Positions 44,494-52,042 of a DNA stretch of 64,000 bases are shown piece by piece. The position numbers and the translations under genes are program-made. Position 1 is the stretch's first letter. Every line of letters begins with the position of its first letter. Source of the DNA: Pseudarthrobacter sp. ATCC 49987 (lineage in GTDB: Bacteria; Actinomycetota; Actinomycetes; Actinomycetales; Micrococcaceae); NCBI RefSeq assembly GCF_009928425.1, contig NZ_JAABNS010000001.1:3348001-3412000 (forward strand), written 5' to 3'. Below the pieces are notes generated by a model, which saw only the letters and a list, made by a program, of their open reading frames with translations, ran no database searches and was not told where the DNA came from.

Positions 44494-46422
44494 TCACTTC
44501 TGGAGGGTGTCTGTGAGCATGAGGTCACCGGAGACCGTCACGTCGAAGACCCAGCCATGCGGCACACGGGCCGTGAAGTAGGGGCCTTCGACGATTGCGG
44601 GGCCCGGCGCCGAAGCCCCGGCCGTCTGGCCGTCCAGCTCGAAGACCTGAACTTCGTCCACCTTGTCCACGGCGGAGCGGACCTTTCGGGTGGAGGCGGC
44701 GACGGCGGGCGTCTTCGCCACTGCTTCGGCCCGCCTGATGGATGCGTGCGGCAGTTCGTACCGGGCGGTCAGGGTCAGCATGGTGTTGTGTCCGCTGGCG
44801 CCGGGCTGCGGATCGGAAGCCAAATACGGCACCTCGGACACCAGCTGGCCTTCGGCGTCTTCGAGCACCACGTTCCATTCGAGCCGGCATTCGTCAATTT
44901 CGTGGCCCTCCTGGAACATGTCCCGGGTCGCCCGGGCCAGCAGCATCGCCTGGGTTTCGCCGAAGTTTTCCGCGTCCATTCCCGCGACATTCGCCTCGTA
45001 GGTCTGCGCAATGTCGGAAAAGCCGATTCCGAAGGCGGAGAAGACCGCGGCCATCTTGGGCACCAGGACACGGCGGACGCCGGCGATCCGGGCGGCGCCA
45101 CAGGCACTCATCGGTCCGGCGCCTCCGAACGCAGCAACTGTTGTGGCGTCCGCAGCCTCGACGTCGGGGGCAAAGGACTGCGACATACGTTCGAAGTAGG
45201 CGGCCTCCATCCGGATCAGGGCGTCATTCAGGGTGATCCCCAAAGGTTCTGCGATGACTTCGGTGATGACTGCGCGGGAGCGTTCCGCGTCAAGGCTGAA
45301 ACCTCCATCGAGGTAGGTGTCCGGATCGAGGACGCCGAGCAGCAGATTTACGTCCGTGATTGTGGCCTGCTTGCCCCCAAAACCAAAACAAGCTGGACCC
45401 GGTGCAGCTCCGACGCTCTCGGGGCCGACGGTAATGACGCCGTGGCGAAGGGCAATGATGGAACTGCCCCCCACGCCGCTGGAATGGACGTTGCTCATCT
45501 CGAATGACACCGGGACTCCCTGGATGGCGCCCCTGCGGTCCGTCGAGATGGTCGAGTGCTTGACCGAGCCGACGTCGGTGGTGGTGCCGCCGACGTCGAT
45601 CATCAGAACGTGCGCGAGGCCATACGCCTCCGAGAGGGCCTTGGTTCCTTCCAGCCCGCCGCGCGGACCGGAAGAGTAGGTCTTCAACGCGACGGACTTG
45701 GCCACCCGTGACGAGGCCCCGTCGTTGCGGTAGATGAGGAGCGGGTTCTTGACCTTATGGTCCCGCAGCCGGTGCTCGGTGCTGTAGAGGAACCGCTCCA
45801 TGGTGGGATGCAGGAAGGAGTTGATGATTCCGGACCACACCCGGCGGGCCTGGACGGTGTCGGGCGTGAACTCCCAGGAGAACAACATGGGTACCGAGCC
45901 CAGCAGGTGCCGGGGGAACTTCCGGAGCAAAACGCCTTTGACGGCCTTCTCCTTGTTGCGGTCGGCCATGGCGATGACCAGCCGCGCGGCGCCGTCGGTG
46001 GTCAGCCGGTTGACGTGCTTCACAATTTCCTGGGCGAGCTCTTCCACGTCCTGTTCGGCGTGGATGACTGCCACCCGCGTCCCGACGAGGTCTTCAAACA
46101 GCTCAGCGGCCGCCCCGCCCTTGCGGAGCTCTCCGGCCAGCGTGGGGCTGTCAGTGAGGATGCCAATCCGGGGACCCTTGCGCTCCACGAGGGCATTCGT
46201 TCCCTGGGTGGTGGAGTACCGGATGTGACGGGTTGAGTGCAGAAGCCCGGGGAGATCCTCTTCGCCGAAGATTTCCTTGGAAGCTTTGGCCATGCCGTCG
46301 AAGAGACACTGGGAGAGGTCAAAGGGCGTCGTGAGAGTCTTCGTGAACGAAAAATTCTCACCGTCCCAGACGCAGATATCGGTCAGCGTCCCACCGTTGT
46401 CGATGTTAATGAGCCGTTCCAT
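44494..46422 (-). CDS. Ketone carboxylase subunit, hydantoinase A type (second paralogue, first gene of operon)
   Basis: The product has 642 aa (about 68 kDa). It has the same ATPase fold as the 708-aa subunit but with altered motifs: INIDNGGTLTDIC instead of VDIGGTFTDC, STTQGTNALVERKGPRIG, IDVGGTTTDVGSV, PGPACFGFGG and AFGGAGPMSACG. The Asn in the first phosphate loop suggests divergence and perhaps a structural or half-reaction role. A second HyuA-type chain is expected in acetophenone carboxylase (alpha and alpha') and is absent from acetone carboxylase. AAAGGAG precedes the ATG. A 12-bp-arm inverted repeat lies about 70 bases upstream. Confidence 0.88.
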   Translation of the reverse strand: MERLINIDNGGTLTDICVWDGENFSFTKTLTTPFDLSQCLFDGMAKASKEIFGEEDLPGLLHSTRHIRYSTTQGTNALVERKGPRIGILTDSPTLAGELRKGGAAAELFEDLVGTRVAVIHAEQDVEELAQEIVKHVNRLTTDGAARLVIAMADRNKEKAVKGVLLRKFPRHLLGSVPMLFSWEFTPDTVQARRVWSGIINSFLHPTMERFLYSTEHRLRDHKVKNPLLIYRNDGASSRVAKSVALKTYSSGPRGGLEGTKALSEAYGLAHVLMIDVGGTTTDVGSVKHSTISTDRRGAIQGVPVSFEMSNVHSSGVGGSSIIALRHGVITVGPESVGAAPGPACFGFGGKQATITDVNLLLGVLDPDTYLDGGFSLDAERSRAVITEVIAEPLGITLNDALIRMEAAYFERMSQSFAPDVEAADATTVAAFGGAGPMSACGAARIAGVRRVLVPKMAAVFSAFGIGFSDIAQTYEANVAGMDAENFGETQAMLLARATRDMFQEGHEIDECRLEWNVVLEDAEGQLVSEVPYLASDPQPGASGHNTMLTLTARYELPHASIRRAEAVAKTPAVAASTRKVRSAVDKVDEVQVFELDGQTAGASAPGPAIVEGPYFTARVPHGWVFDVTVSGDLMLTDTLQK

Positions 46423-46492
46423 TGATACTCCTTTGTATGTTGAGGCGCGGTGACACCAGCGGCGAATTCCTCAACTTGCGACTGTGATCCAA

Positions 46493-46523
46493 GCCACATT
46501 GAGGACTGGTCTCAGTGTGGCTC
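46493..46523. promoter_or_regulatory. Inverted repeat upstream of the carboxylase operon
   Basis: Arms AGCCACATTGAG and CTCAGTGTGGCT (one mismatch) are separated by 7 bases and centred about 86 bases before the first carboxylase gene. The placement suits an activator site, perhaps for the LAL-type regulator. Confidence 0.5.
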
Positions 46524-46614
46524 AGCAGCCGGAGTGGCCCGCAACCACCTGACCGGGTGGACTATTCGGGGCCGGGGCGACTACCCGGGTGGGTGGCGGA
46601 CCTGGGGCATAAAG

Positions 46615-46677
46615 CAACGCGGGGTCAGATACAGCCGGTGCCGGGCGTCGGAATGGGCCGTATCTGACCCCGCGTTG
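46615..46677 (-). repeat. Repeated palindromic element, copy 2 (intact hairpin)
   Basis: Two 22-base arms with one mismatch enclose a 19-base loop containing GCCGGGCGTCGGAAT. It lies 14 bases beyond the stop of the 3-hydroxyacyl-CoA dehydrogenase gene, so it can act as its terminator. It is nearly identical to 35478-35540. Confidence 0.8.
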
Positions 46678-46691
46678 GGGTGGTGTTGGGG

Positions 46692-47549
46692 TCAGGCGTA
46701 GTTGTAGAAGCCGCGGCCGGTCTTGACTCCCAGCCAGCCCTTGGCGATGTATTCCTCCAGCATGGGGGCCGATCTGTTCTCAATCCCGGCCAGCTCGCAG
46801 TAGTGGTTCTCGATGTCCAGGACCACATCCAGGCCCACCTCGTCCATGAACCGGAATGGAGTGGTTTCGGATTTGAAGAGGTCGGCGAACAGGGCGTCCA
46901 CGTCCTGCGGCTCCGCGACGCCCTCGGCCACGACCAGGAGCGATTCGCGCTTGATGGCTGCCCAGATCCTGTTGAGGATGAAGCCGGTACTCTGCTTGCG
47001 CACCCGGTGCGGGACCAGCGCGTACTTGGGCAGTTCGGCCATGAGCAGCTCGATGATCCGCGGATCGGTGTGGCCGCTGGACATCAGCTCGACCGATCGC
47101 ACGTCCGGCGGCATGTAGAAGTGCATGTTCAGGACCCGCTCCGGGCTGCTGACTCCGCCGATGAACTCGGAGGAAGAAAATGACGAGGAATTGCTGGCGA
47201 GGACGGCGTCCGGGGCGGCCAACTGGTCAAGGTCCGCAAAGATCGCCTGCTTCAGGCCAAGCTTCTCAGGGACCGCCTCGACCACCAGCCACGAATCCCG
47301 GAGGGCCTCGGCGAGATTGTCCCTCGCCGCGAGCCGGACCGCCGGGCTGCCGCCAAGCTCCTCCACGGCGCGGTGGCGCTGCGTGGCGATGTATTCGATC
47401 GCGGCGGTGGCCACGGCAAGGTCTGTGTCGTAGACACGCACCTCGGCACCTTGGAGCGAAAGCATCAAGGCGATGCGCCGGCCCAGGGTTCCGCCGCCGA
47501 TGACGGTCATGGGCCGGTCCGTGATGTTGGCGGGGAGCGTGTAGGCCAT
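46692..47549 (-). CDS. 3-hydroxyacyl-CoA dehydrogenase family protein
   Basis: The product has 285 aa. The NAD fold is TVIGGGTLGRRIALMLSLQGAEVRVYD. Further marks are VVEAVPEKLGLKQAIFADLDQLA, ASNSSSFSSSEF and NMHFYMPPDVRSVELM (the catalytic His lies in NMHF). The C-terminal domain includes GFILNRIWAAIKRESLLVVAEGV and ends GRGFYNY. It oxidises a 3-hydroxyacyl-CoA (for example 3-hydroxybutyryl-CoA) to the 3-oxo form, which would feed the thiolase in this island. Divergent from the zinc alcohol dehydrogenase gene. Confidence 0.88.
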   Translation of the reverse strand: MAYTLPANITDRPMTVIGGGTLGRRIALMLSLQGAEVRVYDTDLAVATAAIEYIATQRHRAVEELGGSPAVRLAARDNLAEALRDSWLVVEAVPEKLGLKQAIFADLDQLAAPDAVLASNSSSFSSSEFIGGVSSPERVLNMHFYMPPDVRSVELMSSGHTDPRIIELLMAELPKYALVPHRVRKQSTGFILNRIWAAIKRESLLVVAEGVAEPQDVDALFADLFKSETTPFRFMDEVGLDVVLDIENHYCELAGIENRSAPMLEEYIAKGWLGVKTGRGFYNYA

Positions 47550-47613
47550 GTCAGTTCCTTTCGGGAGGCTGCCGACGATGCAGCGGCCAGGCTGATGCGT
47601 ATGTGCTGGCGCC

Positions 47614-47637
47614 CTTTGCGATCAGTACTTTGCGATC
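47614..47637. repeat. Direct repeat in a divergent promoter region
   Basis: CTTTGCGATC occurs twice, starting 14 bases apart, between the divergent dehydrogenase genes. It could be a tandem regulator site. Confidence 0.4.
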
Positions 47638-47732
47638 TATCCAAGGGCAGGGACGGCGGCAAGCACAAGGGCCGGCCGGCCGGGAGGACTAAACTCGGTC
47701 CAAGCCTGCCCACCCCCATGCGAGGAGCCTTC

Positions 47733-48788
47733 ATGCGCGCCACCATCATCCACGCCCCCGGTGACATCCGGGTCGAAGACCGTGCCTACCCCACCGTCCA
47801 GCTGCCCACCGACGCCGTCGTGAAAGTCACCGCGTCCTGTGTCTGCGGCTCCGACCTGTGGCCCTACCGGGGCGTGCGGCCAACCCGCCGGCCCACCGCG
47901 ATCGGACACGAGTTCATCGGCACCGTGGAGAGCGTCGGCTCCGGGATTACCAGCCTCGCCGTCGGCGACCTCGTGATCGCACCGTTTGTGGTCAGCTGCG
48001 GGGCCTGCCCCCAGTGCCTCAACGGTGTCACCGGGGCCTGTGACCATCTCGCCGGCTGGGGCGGCAAGGACGACACCGGTCACGCGATCGACGGCGGCCA
48101 GGGCCAGGCGGTCCGCGTCCCGCTGGCCGACTCCACGCTGGTCAAGGTTCCCGGAATCACCGAGCCCGACGATGCCCTCCGGAAGAGCCTGCTCACACTG
48201 TCCGATGTGATGGCCACCGGCCACCACGCGGCCCTCGCCGCAAAGGCCGGCCCGGGCCGGACCGTCGTGGTGGTGGGCGACGGCGCCGTCGGACTCTGCG
48301 GGGTGCTGGCCGCCAAGCGGCTCGGGGCGGAACGGATCATCGCAATGTCCCGCCACGCCGACCGGCAGGCGATCGCCCGGGAGTTCGGCGCCACCGACAT
48401 CGTGGAAGAGCGCGGGGACGACGGCGTCGCCAAAGTCCGCGAGCTCCTCGGCGGGGTACTGGCCGATTCCGTGCTGGAGTGCGTCGGGACCAAGGAATCC
48501 ATGGACCAGGCGCTGCACAGCACACGCCCGGGCGGCGCGCTGGGCTTTGTCGGCGTCCCCACCGGCGGCAGCGAGGTCCCGCTGCGCTACCTCTTCGACA
48601 CGAACATCTCCATCGGCGGCGGCATGGCCCCGGCCCGGACCTACATCCCGGAGCTGCTGGCGGACGTCCTCGACGGCACCATCAATCCGGGCCGGGTTTT
48701 CGACGTTGTGATGCCGCTGGAGGAAGCCGCGGAGGCCTACCGCGCCATGGACGAACGGCGTGCCATCAAGGTCCTGCTGACCCCCTGA
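47733..48788 (+). CDS. Zinc-dependent alcohol dehydrogenase
   Basis: The product has 351 aa from ATG 47733, with CGAGGAG just upstream; the frame is open earlier but only as a shadow. It is a medium-chain dehydrogenase. The catalytic zinc ligands lie in CVCGSDLWPYRG and GHEFIG, the structural zinc cysteines in CGACPQCLNGVTGAC, and the NAD(P) fold in VVVVGDGAVGLCGVLAAKRLGAERII. It could turn a secondary alcohol into the ketone used by the carboxylase, an inference from position only. Confidence 0.88.
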   Translation: MRATIIHAPGDIRVEDRAYPTVQLPTDAVVKVTASCVCGSDLWPYRGVRPTRRPTAIGHEFIGTVESVGSGITSLAVGDLVIAPFVVSCGACPQCLNGVTGACDHLAGWGGKDDTGHAIDGGQGQAVRVPLADSTLVKVPGITEPDDALRKSLLTLSDVMATGHHAALAAKAGPGRTVVVVGDGAVGLCGVLAAKRLGAERIIAMSRHADRQAIAREFGATDIVEERGDDGVAKVRELLGGVLADSVLECVGTKESMDQALHSTRPGGALGFVGVPTGGSEVPLRYLFDTNISIGGGMAPARTYIPELLADVLDGTINPGRVFDVVMPLEEAAEAYRAMDERRAIKVLLTP

Positions 48789-48920
48789 CGGCACGCCCGA
48801 CGGCGGCGGGCACGGAAATTGCCGGGTCTCATGTACTGGCTCTTGTTCTGGCTCTTGTCCTGCTAAGGCGCTGGGTCTAGCGTGAAGCGCATCAGCATCC
48901 GCCGCCGTCGAGGAGCCGTC

Positions 48921-49238
48921 ATGGCCAGGTTCGTGCAGATCATTGAATTCCAGACCTCCCGCATCGAGGAAATTGAGGCCCTGGGCCGGCCGTCCCGGAC
49001 CGAGGGAAGCACAGCGCCCACCTTCCGCCGGATCCTGGCCACTGCGGACCGCGACCGCCCCGGTACCTATCTCACCATTGTCGAGTTCGAGTCCTACGAC
49101 TCGGCGATGGAGAACTCCGCCCGGCCCGAGACCTCCGACTTCGCCGCACGGATGGCGGCCCTCTGCGACGGGCCGCCGGTGTTCCGCAACCTGGACGTGA
49201 TGTGGGAGGACACCGGCGCTCCAGCGGACCTTCCGTAG
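48921..49238 (+). CDS. Small ABM-like (dimeric alpha/beta barrel) protein
   Basis: The product has 105 aa. GAGGAGCCGTC precedes the ATG. ARFVQIIEFQTSRIEEIEAL, ADRDRPGTYLTIVEFESYDSAMENS and the C-terminal FRNLDVMWE fit a ferredoxin-like antibiotic-biosynthesis-monooxygenase or stress-responsive barrel fold. The function is unknown. It lies 9 bases before the phosphotransferase-like gene and is probably co-transcribed with it. Confidence 0.65.
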   Translation: MARFVQIIEFQTSRIEEIEALGRPSRTEGSTAPTFRRILATADRDRPGTYLTIVEFESYDSAMENSARPETSDFAARMAALCDGPPVFRNLDVMWEDTGAPADLP

Positions 49239-49247
49239 GAGCCGGCC

Positions 49248-51977
49248 ATGGACTCTGCACCTGATGAACCGTCCGCGCAGACCGTGGACCCGCTCGTGCT
49301 GGACCTCGGCGGGACAGGCACGGTTCCCCTGCGGCTCGTGGGGGGCAAGGCCCTCAATCTCGGCAAGCTCGTCGCGGCCGGGTTGCCGGTGCCGCGCGGG
49401 TTCTGCCTGACCACCGTCGCCTACGAACTGGCGGCTCCGCCCGGACTTGGCGCCCTCGCTGCCGAACTCGACGCGATCAGCTCCGCGACAGGGCTGCCAG
49501 CGGCCGGCGCGGACTCCGCAGAAGCCGGCGTGGACCCCGCGGCCCTGGGCACGGTTGCCGGGCGGACCAGGGCGTTGATCGGGGAGACACCGATCCCGCC
49601 CGCGGTCGACGCCGCCGTCCGCTCCGCCTACGCGGGAATGGGCGGAACCCTGCCGGTGGCGGTCAGGTCCTCGGCCACGGCCGAGGACCTGCCATTCGCC
49701 AGTTTCGCCGGCCAGCAGGACTCCTACCTCGACGTCGTCGGCGCCGACGCCGTGGTGGAGGCGGTCCGGCGCTGCTGGGCGTCCCTCTGGAGCGACCGGG
49801 CGGTGGCGTACCGGTCCGCCAACGGGATCAGCAACCGCGACGTCCGGCTCGCCGTCGTCATCCAGGCCATGGTCGACGCCGCCACGGCAGGGGTGCTGTT
49901 CACCGCAAACCCCGTCACCGGCACCCGGACGGAGACGGTCATCAACGCGAGCCCGGGCTCGGGGCAGGCCGTGGTCTCGGGAGCCGTCAACCCGGACCAG
50001 TTCGTGCTGGAGACAGCATCCGCCAAGGTGAGGGCGCGGACGCCGGGCGGGACGCACCCCGGACGGAGCGCGGGCCTGAGCAACCCCCAGCTGCAGGAGC
50101 TCACGGCGCTGGGCGACGGTGTCCAGCGTCTTTTCGGGGCGCCGCAAGACATCGAATGGGCGATCGACGCCGGCGGCAAGGTCTGGCTCACCCAGTCGCG
50201 CCCGATCACCACGCTGTATCCGTTGCCCGAACCCTCGCCCGAGGACGCCGCGGCCGGCGCCGCGGCCCCGACCCGGGTGTACCTCTGCGGCACCCTGTTC
50301 CAGGGGCTGACCCGGCCGATCACCCCGATGGGGCTGGCCGTCCTCGAGGTGATGCGGAACAGCAAGGGACCCTGGCGGTATGTCAACCCCGGGCTGCGGA
50401 TGTTCGTGGACCTCACAGCAGTGGTCCGCAACAAGGCCGGCCGCGCCTACCTGCTGCGGGTGCTCCCCCTGGCGGACGGCAGATCCGGTGCCGTGATGCC
50501 GGCATTGCTCGAGGACCCCAGGTTCGCCCTCATCGAGCACTCATTCCGGGACTCCCTCCGCAAAGCCGCTGCCAGGCGCAGGCTCCCGCAACCGCCCCGG
50601 CGCACCGGCGACACGGAACAAGCGGACATCTTCGTCCTCCTGCTGCGGCTCATTCCCGCCATGCTCCGGCCCGCTTTCCGTCCCGCCGCTGAGCTGCGCC
50701 GGGCGAAGAAGTACGGGAAAGAGCTCGAATCCCAGCTCTCGCTCGCCGAACCCGCCAGCGCCGTCCAGCGGCTTGACTACACCCGGCAGATTCTCGACCG
50801 GACCATTAACGGGCTGATCCAGGCCACCCTGCCGGGGCCGTCCGCCGGCTACATCATGCTGGCCGTGGCCCGCCGGCTGCTGCGCGGCATCGCCCCGCCC
50901 CGCGAGCTGGAAGCTGTCCTGCGCGGGCTCCCGCACAACATCACAACCGAGATGGACCTGGAACTCTGGCAGCTCGCCGTTTCCATCGGAGACGACCCCG
51001 TCTCGCGCGGGGAGTTCCTGGCGAAACGTCCCGAGGAGTTGTCCGCCCAATACCTCGCCGGGAAGCTGCCGCCCCAAGCCCAGGCCGGGGTGCGCGGCTT
51101 CCTGGCCCGCTACGGACACCGCGCCGTGGCCGAGATTGACCTCGGCATGCCCCGCTGGGCCGAGAAGCCCGTCCACATCCTTGGCATGATCTCCAACTAC
51201 CTCCACGTCGAGGACCCGGAACAGGCCCCCGACCGGCAGTTCGCCCGGGCTGCCGAACATGCGGAGGACCGGATCCGCAGCCTGGTGGACCGGACACGGG
51301 TCCGGAGCCCCTGGCGCGCCCGGGCGCTGGAGCTTAGTTTGCGCCGTGTGCGGCAACTGGCGGGACTGCGCGAACTGCCCAAGTTCTACATCGTGCTGAT
51401 ACTGGGCGAGATGCACCGGCAGCTTGCGCGGATCGGCGCGGACATGGTCTCGGCAGGCACCATCGCGGCCGCCGATGACGTGTTCTTCCTCGACTTCGAC
51501 GAGATCCGGGTGGGCCTGCGCGGCGCCGACCTGCACGGTATCGTCGCGGACCGCCGCCGGCTGTACGACGTTGAACTGCGACGACGGCGTATCCCCCGGC
51601 TGCTGCTGTCCGACGGCACCGACGTCGAGGCCGCCATGATGGCGAAGTCGCCGGTGTCCGGTGCCGTGACCGGGACACCGGCGTCGGCGGGCACCGCCAC
51701 CGGTCGGGTCAGGGTGATCCTGGACCCGGTCGGCGCCCACCTGGAACCCGGCGACATCCTCGTGGCCCCGTCGACGGACCCCGGCTGGACCCCGCTGTTC
51801 CTGACTGCCGGCGCACTCGTCATGGAAATGGGCGGGGTCATCTCCCACGGGGCCGTGGTGGCGCGTGAGTATGGCATCCCGGCCGTCGTGGGCGTTCCGG
51901 ACGCCACCACGCGGCTGCGGACCGGCCAGACGGTGACCGTCGACGGCGCCGCCGGCACCATCAAGGTGGAGCCGTGA
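49248..51977 (+). CDS. PEP-synthase-related phosphotransferase (rifampin phosphotransferase-like)
   Basis: The product has 909 aa. The N-terminal ATP-grasp part has VGGKALNLGKLVAAGLPVPRGF, VRSSATAEDLPFASFAGQQDSYL, GVLFTANPVTGTRTE and QDIEWAIDAGGKVWLTQSRPI. A long helical middle domain (about 340-800) follows. The C-terminal swivelling domain holds His867 in GGVISHGAVVAREYGIPAV. The protein ends there and has no PEP-binding TIM barrel, which separates it from PEP synthase and matches the order of rifampin phosphotransferase (ATP, drug, His domains). It may phosphorylate a rifamycin-like or other hydroxylated compound. Resistance is not proven by sequence. Confidence 0.78.
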   Translation: MDSAPDEPSAQTVDPLVLDLGGTGTVPLRLVGGKALNLGKLVAAGLPVPRGFCLTTVAYELAAPPGLGALAAELDAISSATGLPAAGADSAEAGVDPAALGTVAGRTRALIGETPIPPAVDAAVRSAYAGMGGTLPVAVRSSATAEDLPFASFAGQQDSYLDVVGADAVVEAVRRCWASLWSDRAVAYRSANGISNRDVRLAVVIQAMVDAATAGVLFTANPVTGTRTETVINASPGSGQAVVSGAVNPDQFVLETASAKVRARTPGGTHPGRSAGLSNPQLQELTALGDGVQRLFGAPQDIEWAIDAGGKVWLTQSRPITTLYPLPEPSPEDAAAGAAAPTRVYLCGTLFQGLTRPITPMGLAVLEVMRNSKGPWRYVNPGLRMFVDLTAVVRNKAGRAYLLRVLPLADGRSGAVMPALLEDPRFALIEHSFRDSLRKAAARRRLPQPPRRTGDTEQADIFVLLLRLIPAMLRPAFRPAAELRRAKKYGKELESQLSLAEPASAVQRLDYTRQILDRTINGLIQATLPGPSAGYIMLAVARRLLRGIAPPRELEAVLRGLPHNITTEMDLELWQLAVSIGDDPVSRGEFLAKRPEELSAQYLAGKLPPQAQAGVRGFLARYGHRAVAEIDLGMPRWAEKPVHILGMISNYLHVEDPEQAPDRQFARAAEHAEDRIRSLVDRTRVRSPWRARALELSLRRVRQLAGLRELPKFYIVLILGEMHRQLARIGADMVSAGTIAAADDVFFLDFDEIRVGLRGADLHGIVADRRRLYDVELRRRRIPRLLLSDGTDVEAAMMAKSPVSGAVTGTPASAGTATGRVRVILDPVGAHLEPGDILVAPSTDPGWTPLFLTAGALVMEMGGVISHGAVVAREYGIPAVVGVPDATTRLRTGQTVTVDGAAGTIKVEP

Positions 51978-52030
51978 GAGCGGCGACGCAGGGCAGGCTG
52001 GCCTCACAGGTGTAGCACAGTTGTGCCAGA

Positions 52031-52036
52031 TAGAAT
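52031..52036 (+). promoter_or_regulatory. -10 box for leaderless hydrolase gene
   Basis: TAGAAT is followed by 6 bases and then ATG at 52043. No Shine-Dalgarno sequence is visible. Confidence 0.5.
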
Positions 52037-52042
52037 TGGACC

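Noticed and set aside
47637..50540. 967-codon open frame on the minus strand
   Set aside because: It is antisense to the alcohol dehydrogenase, ABM-like and phosphotransferase genes, all of which carry clear motifs on the other strand.
49248..51977. Phosphoenolpyruvate synthase
   Set aside because: The C-terminal PEP-binding barrel is missing; the protein ends shortly after the phosphohistidine domain.
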